Assembly: GCA_945888585.1 (NCBI GenBank)
Contig: CAMDAI010000098.1
Coordinates: 1-5,450, forward strand
DNA: 5,450 nt
Direction of reading: 5' to 3'
Source: Rickettsia typhi
GTDB taxonomy: Bacteria; Pseudomonadota; Alphaproteobacteria; Rickettsiales; UBA1997
A model generated the notes under the pieces. It saw nothing but the letters and a program-made list of their open reading frames with translations. It ran no database searches and was not told the DNA's origin. Positions 1-5,450 of this stretch are shown here, piece by piece. Made by a program: the position numbers and the translations under genes. Within the stretch, counting starts at the first letter, position 1. Each line of letters begins with the position of its first letter.

Positions 1-16
1 TGTTAAATAGATAAAA

Positions 17-1195
17 ATGTCAGAAATTAAAAAACAATCTGTTGTTATGCAAATTCTTCCTAGCCTTAATATGGGAGGCGTGGAACGAGGGACAATTGAT
101 ATTGCCAAAGCAATTCTTAAGGCTGAATTAACTCCAATTGTAGTATCAAATGGTGGCAATATGACTGCTTATTTAAGAGAGGCCAAAATCAAGCATATTG
201 AGCTTCCAGTTAATAGTAAAAACCCTTGGGTGATTTATAAAAATATCGAGAGAATCATTAATCTAATCAGAGAATATAATGTTGATATTATTCATGTCAG
301 ATCACGAGCACCAGCTTGGAGTGCTTATTACGCCTGTAAAAAAACTGGATGTGAATTAGTTTCAACTTTTCATGGCTCCTATTCCAATCGTCTTTTTACT
401 AAAAAACCTTCAATATTCAAAGTTATTTATAATGGCATAATGCTTAAAGCGCATTATACAATTGCCGTTTCTACCTTCATTAAAAATTATATTAGAAAAA
501 ATTTTCCTATTGCAGCCAAAATTTCTGATCAAAATCTGATAGTAATTCATCGCGGTGTAGATCTAAATTATTTTGATGAAAGTAAAGTATCTCAGCTAAG
601 AATGATTCAATTGGCTAAAAGCTGGAGTTTACCAGAAGATAAAGCAATTATTATGCTCCCTGCTCGTATTACCAGTTGGAAAGGTCATGAATTTTTAATT
701 GATTCTCTGGCTAAGGTAAAAAATGATAATTTTTTCTGTATCATTGTTGGCAGCGATCGAGACCATAAAGAATATAGCCGCGGATTAGAAAAAAGAATTG
801 AAAAAAATAACCTTGAAGGAAAAGTACAAATTGTCGGTGAAACCAGAGACATGCCGGGTGCCTATTTAGTTTGTGACATAGTAATTTCAGCCAGCATTAA
901 ACCAGAAGCTTTTGGAAGGATTGCTATTGAAGCCGGAGCCATGAGTCGTATCATCATTGCAACCAATATTGGCGGATCAACTGAAACCATTATTCCAAAT
1001 CAGACTGGATTTTTAGTTGAGCCAAATGATAAAGATGATTTAGCAAATAAAATTGATCATGTTTTATCTCTAAGTCAATCTGATCGAAAAGAGATTGGTA
1101 TGGCCGCTAGAAGATATATTGAAAAAAACTTCTCTAATCAAAAAATGTGCGATGAAACTATTGCGCTTTATAAAAAAATACTAAATAACCTCTAA
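17..1195 (+). CDS. GT4-family (GT-B fold) glycosyltransferase
   Basis: This 392-residue protein probably transfers a sugar from a nucleotide-sugar donor to a cell-surface glycan such as the LPS core. The donor and acceptor cannot be read from the sequence. The N-terminal acceptor domain (about 9-190) has the glycine-rich NMGGVERG loop at 18-25, a SRAPAWSA stretch at 96-103, TFHG with H119, and HRGVD at 178-182. The C-terminal donor domain (about 205-370) has R217 and K222 in ARITSWKG, the usual phosphate-contacting pair, and an E-x7-E motif at E297 and E305 (EAFGRIAIE), the hallmark of retaining GT4 enzymes. There is no signal peptide or membrane span, so it is cytoplasmic or peripheral. An in-frame TAG at 8-10 stops any extension upstream of this ATG. 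Met11 is a possible alternative start, and no clear Shine-Dalgarno precedes either. The SRAPAWSA and TFHG pattern resembles, from memory, a GT4 group common in alphaproteobacteria. Fold and class are well supported; the pathway is inference. Confidence 0.9.
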   Translation: MSEIKKQSVVMQILPSLNMGGVERGTIDIAKAILKAELTPIVVSNGGNMTAYLREAKIKHIELPVNSKNPWVIYKNIERIINLIREYNVDIIHVRSRAPAWSAYYACKKTGCELVSTFHGSYSNRLFTKKPSIFKVIYNGIMLKAHYTIAVSTFIKNYIRKNFPIAAKISDQNLIVIHRGVDLNYFDESKVSQLRMIQLAKSWSLPEDKAIIMLPARITSWKGHEFLIDSLAKVKNDNFFCIIVGSDRDHKEYSRGLEKRIEKNNLEGKVQIVGETRDMPGAYLVCDIVISASIKPEAFGRIAIEAGAMSRIIIATNIGGSTETIIPNQTGFLVEPNDKDDLANKIDHVLSLSQSDRKEIGMAARRYIEKNFSNQKMCDETIALYKKILNNL

Positions 1196-1200
1196 TAGGA

Positions 1201-2625
1201 ATGTCATTTTCTGATCTAAAAAATCAATACCCTGGTAAAATTCATTTTATTGGAATTGGCGGGATTGGCATGAGTGCCATAGCTTTAATTCTTAAGGAGA
1301 TTGGATGCCAAGTTCAAGGATCAGATTTAAAGCAAAATGACAATATTAATAATATGGAACAAAAAGGCATTAGATGCTTTATTGGACATAAATCCGAAAA
1401 CATTAGTGACGATGTCGTTTTGGTGATTAAAACTTCAATTATTAAAGAAAATAATCCAGAAATTTTAGCTTCTAAAACAAAAAATATCAGAATCATAAAA
1501 AGGTCAGATATGCTTGCTATAATTATGGGTCAAAAGCTTGGAATAACTATTGCCGGAACTCATGGCAAAACTAGCACTACGGCTATGACAGCTATAATGG
1601 TTGAATCTGCAAATCTCGATCCCATGGTTATTAATGGTGGGGTTATTAATTATTATGGTAGCAATGCAAAATTTGGTGATGGTAAATTTGTCATTGCCGA
1701 AAGTGATGAATCTGACGGAACCTTTGTTGATCTTCCAAGCTATATCGGTGCTGTTACCAATATTGAACCAGAACATTTAGAATTTTATAATAATGATTTT
1801 GAAGTAGTTAAAAAATATTTTATTAAATATATCACCCAAATTCCAGCAGATGGAATGGTTGCTGTTTGTTTTGACGATCCTGAAATTAGAAAAATTTATA
1901 CCGAATTAAAAAATAAAAATAATGTTGTAACTTACGGCACTAGTATAGATTCCGACATAATTGTTAGTAATATTAGCTTTGACATTAAAGGTTTAAAATT
2001 TGATGTTAATTTAAAAAAATTCAAAGAAATATTAAAAGATGTAACCATTCCGGCCTATGGAATTCATAATGCTAAAAATGCTTTAGTAGCGATTGCAATT
2101 GGTAAATTTCTTGGCTTTAGTGAAGAACAAATTAGAAAAGGATTAAATAATTATTCTGGTGTAAAAAGAAGATTTACCAAAACCGGAGAAGTTAATGGAA
2201 TTACTATTATCGATGATTACGGACATCATCCAACAGAAATTGGAGTAGTATTTAAAGCTGCTAAAGAATTAGTTGGAAAAAATAAGTTAATCGCGGTATT
2301 TCAACCTCATAAATATACCAGAACTAGAGATTTATTTAATGAATTTTGTAATGCATTCTCAGATGTTGATGTTGTTATAATCGCTGATATTTATTCAGCT
2401 GGACAAGATAAGATTGAAGGTATAAACCAAGATAGTTTAATTGATGGAATTAAAAAAGTCGGACATAAAAAAGTTCTTAAATTAAATAACGAAAATGATT
2501 TACCGATTTTAATCAATGATATAGCTAAAAGCGGTGATATTGTTGTTTGTGCTGGAGCTGGCAGTATAAGTAGCTGGGCTAATAACTTACCTAATTCATT
2601 AAAAGAATTAAATGGAGAAAATTAA
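1201..2625 (+). CDS. murC: UDP-N-acetylmuramate--L-alanine ligase MurC
   Basis: MurC joins L-alanine to UDP-MurNAc using ATP, the first amino-acid addition of cytoplasmic peptidoglycan precursor synthesis. At 474 residues it has the family's normal length. Visible elements in order: the N-terminal Rossmann-type UDP-sugar domain with GIGGIGMS at 18-25 and GSDL at 40-43; the ATP P-loop GTHGKTSTT at 119-127; AESDESDGTF at 166-175 and NIEPEHLE at 187-194 in the central ATPase domain; HNAKNA at 289-294; then the C-terminal domain with GVKRRF at 320-325, DDYGHHPTE at 338-346, FQPHKYTRTR at 367-376 and GAGSIS at 452-457. No key motif is missing. The last motif has Ser where GAGN or GAGD is usual. 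The ATG lies five bases after the glycosyltransferase stop. An in-frame TAA at 1186-1188 blocks extension, and GIGGIG begins only 17 residues in, so this start is close to forced. Its tail overlaps xth by 14 bases. murB does not follow it here. Confidence 0.97.
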   Translation: MSFSDLKNQYPGKIHFIGIGGIGMSAIALILKEIGCQVQGSDLKQNDNINNMEQKGIRCFIGHKSENISDDVVLVIKTSIIKENNPEILASKTKNIRIIKRSDMLAIIMGQKLGITIAGTHGKTSTTAMTAIMVESANLDPMVINGGVINYYGSNAKFGDGKFVIAESDESDGTFVDLPSYIGAVTNIEPEHLEFYNNDFEVVKKYFIKYITQIPADGMVAVCFDDPEIRKIYTELKNKNNVVTYGTSIDSDIIVSNISFDIKGLKFDVNLKKFKEILKDVTIPAYGIHNAKNALVAIAIGKFLGFSEEQIRKGLNNYSGVKRRFTKTGEVNGITIIDDYGHHPTEIGVVFKAAKELVGKNKLIAVFQPHKYTRTRDLFNEFCNAFSDVDVVIIADIYSAGQDKIEGINQDSLIDGIKKVGHKKVLKLNNENDLPILINDIAKSGDIVVCAGAGSISSWANNLPNSLKELNGEN

Positions 2626-3424
2626 GGTTGCTACCTGGAATGTAAATTCAATTAACGCCAGAATTGACAATTTAATTTTTTGGATAAAAAACTCTGCTCC
2701 CGATATAATTCTTCTTCAAGAATTAAAATGCTCGGAAGAAAATTTTCCTTTTGGAGCTCTATCTGATTTAGGCTATAATATTGTTTTTAATGGTCAAAAA
2801 ACCTATAATGGTGTTGCTATTTTTTCTAAATTTCCTCTTGAAGATGTTAAAAAAGGACTGCCAAATTTCCCCGATGAGCAGGCTCGTTATATTGAAGCGG
2901 TAATTTCACTAAAAAACCAAGCGATTCGAGTTGCTTCAATTTATGTTCCTAATGGCGGATCTGAATTACTACCAAATCAAAAAATAAATGAAACTGATAA
3001 ATTCAAATACAAAATGAATTTCTATAATCATCTTTCCAGCCATGCCAAAACTCTACTTTCTTCTGATGAAGTTACTATTCTAGGTGGAGACTACAATGTT
3101 TGTGCCAATAGCATTGATGCTTATGATCCGATATCTCTGAAAAATTCCATTTGTTTTCATGATGATGAAAGAAGAGAATTTCACAAAATTTTAAATATGG
3201 GATATTTTGATAGTTTCAGATCTCTCAATCCAGATATTCAAAATTTTAGTTGGTGGGATTATCGAGGTAATTCTTGGAAATTTAATAAAGGACTTAGAAT
3301 TGATTATCTACTTGCCTCCCCTCTAGCTTCTGATAAATTAATTTCTTGTTACACTGAAGATAAAATGATGGATCATGAAAAACCCTCTGATCATTGTCCG
3401 GTAATTTGCGAAATTGCGATATAA
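2612..3424 (+). CDS. xthA: Exonuclease III family AP endonuclease
   Basis: This 270-residue member of the exonuclease III (EEP) family would cut DNA at abasic sites during base-excision repair and trim 3' ends, using a divalent metal. The fold's conserved points are all present: N10 and N12 in WNVNSIN, E37 in LLQELKC (metal ligand), Y111 in IYVPNG, D160 and N162 in GGDYNV, D231 in RIDYLL, and the D260-H261 pair in PSDHCPV. The WWDYRGN segment at 214-220 matches the exonuclease III DNA-binding region. Length is normal. After GGDYNV the common Pro (NVxP) is replaced by Ala165, which lies outside the catalytic set. The chosen ATG gives the standard N-terminus just before the first beta strand and makes a 14-base out-of-frame overlap with murC. 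Translation is therefore probably coupled to murC, since only a weak AAAAGAA purine run precedes the start. Whether exonuclease or AP-endonuclease activity dominates cannot be read from the sequence. Confidence 0.93.
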   Translation: MEKIKVATWNVNSINARIDNLIFWIKNSAPDIILLQELKCSEENFPFGALSDLGYNIVFNGQKTYNGVAIFSKFPLEDVKKGLPNFPDEQARYIEAVISLKNQAIRVASIYVPNGGSELLPNQKINETDKFKYKMNFYNHLSSHAKTLLSSDEVTILGGDYNVCANSIDAYDPISLKNSICFHDDERREFHKILNMGYFDSFRSLNPDIQNFSWWDYRGNSWKFNKGLRIDYLLASPLASDKLISCYTEDKMMDHEKPSDHCPVICEIAI

Positions 3425-3466
3425 TAACACCCTTAATACATCTATTCTTCTTGGATAAAAAGATAT

Positions 3467-3506
3467 AAAAAAGCCCCAGATTATTTTTATAATCTGAGGC
3501 TTTTTT
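3467..3506. terminator. Bidirectional intrinsic terminator between xth and rpsD
   Basis: Two 18-base arms (3467-3484 and 3489-3506) form a hairpin around a four-base TTTT loop. The outer six pairs are A-T, so each strand ends in a U-run after a GC-containing core (GCC..CAG). A seventh T follows at 3507 on the plus strand. Only one position fails to pair, C3476 with A3497. It is a C-A mismatch in plus-strand RNA but a G-U wobble in minus-strand RNA, so the stem is better formed in the rpsD direction. The hairpin lies 43 bases after the xth stop and 24 bases beyond the rpsD stop, as expected for convergent genes sharing one terminator. Confidence 0.9.
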
Positions 3507-3530
3507 TAAAATTCCTAAAAACTAAATATT

Positions 3531-4148
3531 TTATCTAGAATAGAACTCAGTAATTAAATGAGGTTGCATTTCAGCCGCATAAGGAACATCGGCAAAATGT
3601 GGAGTTGAAAGAAATTTTACTGATTTATCATCAGCATTTAATTGTAAATATGGAGGAACATCTCTTTCCATTTTTTGTAGAGACTCAAGAACTATAGTTA
3701 AACTTCTAGATTTTTCTCTAACTTGAACTACATCACCAACTTTAACCCTATAAGATGCGATATTAACAGTTTTACCGTTCACAGTTACATGCTTATGATT
3801 AACAAATTGTCTAGCAGCAAAAACTGAAGGAACAAAATTAGCACGATACACAATAGTGTCTAGTCTGCTTTCTAAAGCGGCGATAAAGTTTTCACTAGAA
3901 TCACCTCTGGATTTATAAGCAGCTTCAAAAGTATTACGGAACTGTTTTTCTGAAATGTTACCATAATAAAATTTTAATCTTTGTTTAGCCTTTAACTGAA
4001 AAGCATAATCAGTTGATCTACCCTTTGGAGCAGTGCCATGCTGACCTGGACGATAATTTCTTTTCAAATATGGATCTTTAGCTTGACCCCATAAACTAGC
4101 ACCTAATTTTCTGCTGATTTTCTTCTTAGCGTTTATTCTTTTAGTCAT
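3531..4148 (-). CDS. rpsD: 30S ribosomal protein S4
   Basis: S4 is a primary 16S rRNA-binding protein that nucleates assembly of the 30S subunit body and contributes to decoding accuracy. The 205-residue length is typical. The N-terminal part (1-93) includes NYRPGQHG at 31-38 and QLKAKQRLKFYYG at 51-63. The S4 RNA-binding domain runs from about SRLD at 94-97 through FAARQFVNHKHV at 110-121 to GDVVQV at 138-143. The C-terminus ends in EFYSR, as in alphaproteobacterial S4. There is no cysteine anywhere, so this is the zinc-free form. The ATG opens with MTKR, the usual alphaproteobacterial S4 beginning, which supports the start even though no Shine-Dalgarno is evident upstream. It is preceded by an 80-base gap after secF that holds a promoter candidate and is followed directly by the shared terminator. 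S4 autoregulates its own operon in some bacteria, but nothing in this short leader shows that here. Confidence 0.98.
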   Translation of the reverse strand: MTKRINAKKKISRKLGASLWGQAKDPYLKRNYRPGQHGTAPKGRSTDYAFQLKAKQRLKFYYGNISEKQFRNTFEAAYKSRGDSSENFIAALESRLDTIVYRANFVPSVFAARQFVNHKHVTVNGKTVNIASYRVKVGDVVQVREKSRSLTIVLESLQKMERDVPPYLQLNADDKSVKFLSTPHFADVPYAAEMQPHLITEFYSR

Positions 4149-4192
4149 TTTTAGACGAATTTATTAAATGTTTTTAAAATTCAGGAACGAGT

Positions 4193-4220
4193 AATTTAAA
4201 AGAATTTATGATTTTGTCAA
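4193..4220 (-). promoter_or_regulatory. Putative sigma70-type promoter for rpsD
   Basis: Read on the minus strand, a perfect -35 hexamer TTGACA (4215-4220) is followed after 16 bases by TAAATT (4193-4198), which matches the TATAAT -10 consensus at four of six positions. Transcription would begin near 4184-4187, giving a leader of about 37-39 bases before the rpsD ATG. The -35 starts eight bases past the secF stop codon, so the promoter fits exactly into the only sizeable gap on this strand. The -35 is strong and the -10 moderate. AT-rich DNA yields weak -10 matches readily, so confidence is limited. Confidence 0.5.
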
Positions 4221-4228
4221 CTATTCCT

Positions 4229-5146
4229 TTACTCTCTTTCCTTCTTTTTTCTTGGATCCATGTAAATTAAAATTGGAGCCGAGATATAAATTGATGAATA
4301 AGTGCCTACAACAATACCAAAAAATGTAGCTATACTAAAGCTTCGTAAGGCTTCACCACCAAAAATAATTAAAGCAACTATAGAAATTAATGTAACTCCA
4401 GAAGTTAAGACCGTTCTGCTTAAAGTTGAATTAATACTGGAATTCAAAAGATCAGACAAATCAGATTTCTTAAACTTTCTTAAGTTTTCTCTAATACGAT
4501 CATAGATTACTACCGAATCATTTATCGAATAACCAATAATGGTAAGAATAGCAGCAATTGAAGTTAAATTAAATTCCAAACCTGTTAAAGCAAAAAACCC
4601 AAAGGTTAACATAGCATCGTGAAATAAAGCAGCAATAGCACCTAAACCAAATTGCCAATCAAATCTAATCCAGATATAAATCATTATAAATAGACAAGAC
4701 ATAATAAGAGCAAATAATCCACTTTTAATCAATTCACCACCAACTTGTGGGCCAACAAAATCAATCTTTCTATACTCAATATTAGAAAAGTTATTATTTA
4801 GAACAACTTGAATTTTTTTAACAGCAACACCCTGATCTTTTTCATCTTTATCATTAGAAGCCCTGATAATTATATCGCTTTCATCAAAATTCTGAATGGT
4901 GATTTCACCAAATGCATCTTTATTTAAAATTTCATGCAATTTTGATAGATCAACTTTCTCGTTTAATCTGGCTTCGATTAAGATACCGCCGGAAAAATCA
5001 ATACCAAAATTAAGTCCACGAACAAAAAGTAAAATAATGGAAGCAATAATAGAAATTATAGAAATAACGATAACTAAACGGTGGATTCCCATGAAATCCA
5101 CCTTAGTGTTAGTTAAAAAGGATTTGAAAGAAAATTTTTTTGACAT
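4229..5146 (-). CDS. secF: Protein translocase subunit SecF
   Basis: SecF is the inner-membrane partner of SecD. The pair uses the proton gradient to help SecYEG complete export of unfolded proteins. The 305-residue protein has the standard layout: TM1 at about 23-43; GIDFSGG at 48-54 opening the first periplasmic domain (about 44-138); VGPQVGGEL at 131-139; then five more membrane segments between about 141 and 295, with RFDWQFGLGA at 161-170 and HD at 176-177. The signature GYSINDSVVIYDRIRENLR spans 205-223. D210 and R244 (in LSRT) are 34 residues apart, the same spacing I recall for the proton-pathway Asp and Arg of characterised SecF proteins. The basic tail RKKKERE is cytoplasmic. It starts 18 bases after the rpsT stop and is probably co-transcribed with it. 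The bases before the ATG hold only a short purine run (AGAGA) too close to be an ideal ribosome site. secD is not in the window; a fused SecDF is excluded by the length. Confidence 0.96.
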   Translation of the reverse strand: MSKKFSFKSFLTNTKVDFMGIHRLVIVISIISIIASIILLFVRGLNFGIDFSGGILIEARLNEKVDLSKLHEILNKDAFGEITIQNFDESDIIIRASNDKDEKDQGVAVKKIQVVLNNNFSNIEYRKIDFVGPQVGGELIKSGLFALIMSCLFIMIYIWIRFDWQFGLGAIAALFHDAMLTFGFFALTGLEFNLTSIAAILTIIGYSINDSVVIYDRIRENLRKFKKSDLSDLLNSSINSTLSRTVLTSGVTLISIVALIIFGGEALRSFSIATFFGIVVGTYSSIYISAPILIYMDPRKKKERE

Positions 5147-5164
5147 TCTCTGTGTATTAATAGC

Positions 5165-5449
5165 CTAGGCTTTTTTAGCAACTGGCTTGCTAATATTTTT
5201 AATATTAGCTGATAATCTGCTTAGTTTTCTAGCAGCAGTGTTTAATTTAAAAACCTTTTTGGTAACGGCTTTCATGATTTCTGGCTCAAGAGCTTTAAAT
5301 GCTTCTTTAGCATCACTTTCTTTGCCTGCTTTCACGGCATCTTCAACCATTCTAACAAAGCTTCTAACTCTGTTTTTTCTAGATTTGTTAAAAGTTTCTT
5401 TTGCTTTGCTTGATCTTAAAGCTTTTTTTGCTGCGCTGGTATTAGCCAT
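5165..5449 (-). CDS. rpsT: 30S ribosomal protein S20
   Basis: S20 is a small basic protein that binds 16S rRNA early in 30S assembly. The 94-residue product is slightly longer than the usual 85-90, owing to a Lys/Ala-rich tail (SKPVAKKA). It starts with MANTSAAKKA, has the basic helical stretch FNKSRKNRVRSFVR at 20-33, and ends with the diagnostic NTAARKLSRLSA at 70-81. The gene is complete, with its ATG one base from the window edge, so its promoter and ribosome-binding site lie outside. It ends in TAG and is followed by secF after 18 bases with no room for a terminator, which makes an rpsT-secF transcription unit likely. Confidence 0.96.
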   Translation of the reverse strand: MANTSAAKKALRSSKAKETFNKSRKNRVRSFVRMVEDAVKAGKESDAKEAFKALEPEIMKAVTKKVFKLNTAARKLSRLSANIKNISKPVAKKA

Positions 5450-5450
5450 T

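Noticed and set aside
1197..1200. AGGA as the Shine-Dalgarno of murC.
   Set aside because: It abuts the ATG with no spacer, which does not fit ribosome geometry. The next in-frame ATG is codon 24, inside the GIGGIGMS motif, so the start cannot be moved to rescue it.
1314..1776. Two minus-strand open frames (60 and 90 codons) inside murC.
   Set aside because: They are antisense to a fully conserved MurC reading frame, resemble no family I know, and have no start context or operon logic.
3425..3466. Intergenic stretch after xth, searched for a small gene or RNA.
   Set aside because: It is short, has no ribosome site or usable reading frame, and shows nothing beyond the adjoining terminator.
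4182..4228. Imperfect inverted repeat (AGGAA ... TTCCT on the minus strand) flanking the rpsD promoter, considered as an operator or S4-binding leader.
   Set aside because: It has only five paired bases about 35 apart in AT-rich DNA, with no supporting structure; chance is the simpler explanation.
4302..4505. Plus-strand open frame of 67 codons inside secF.
   Set aside because: It is antisense to the conserved SecF membrane region; its composition is a mirror of that coding sequence.
4896..5168. Plus-strand open frame of 90 codons spanning the secF 5' end and the rpsT-secF gap.
   Set aside because: It is antisense to SecF TM1 and the first periplasmic domain, with no recognisable domain and no leader signal.

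Overview
The window is a compact, AT-rich bacterial chromosome segment that holds six complete housekeeping-type genes and almost no free intergenic space. The proteins point to an alphaproteobacterium, probably with Rickettsiales affinity. Ribosomal protein S4 is the cysteine-free type with an alphaproteobacterial C-terminus (ending EFYSR) and a rickettsia-like RNYRPGQHG stretch. MurC closely resembles rickettsial MurC as I remember it. The exonuclease III carries the alphaproteobacterial WWDY...RIDYLL pattern. This placement comes from recalled family sequences, not from a search.

The left half (about 1-3424, plus strand) is a tight run: a GT4-family glycosyltransferase, then murC five bases later, then an exonuclease III family gene (xth) that overlaps the end of murC by 14 bases. 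These are probably co-transcribed. The first two genes fit cell-envelope work (probable surface glycan or LPS sugar transfer, and the UDP-MurNAc-L-alanine step of peptidoglycan synthesis). The third is a base-excision repair nuclease that appears to be there only by operon packing.

The right half (3531-5449, minus strand) reads from the right edge inward: rpsT (S20), secF 18 bases downstream, then an 80-base gap and rpsD (S4). rpsT and secF look like one transcription unit. rpsD has its own sigma70-like promoter candidate just behind the secF stop, although read-through from secF is possible because no terminator is visible there. The two halves converge on a strong hairpin at 3467-3506 that can serve as a terminator in both directions.

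I see no tRNA, rRNA, CRISPR array, insertion sequence, phage gene or broken gene, and no convincing undescribed system. The points worth a second look concern gene order (murC away from a mur/fts cluster, secF next to rpsT without secD), the strand asymmetry of the shared terminator, and the absence of well-placed Shine-Dalgarno sequences.
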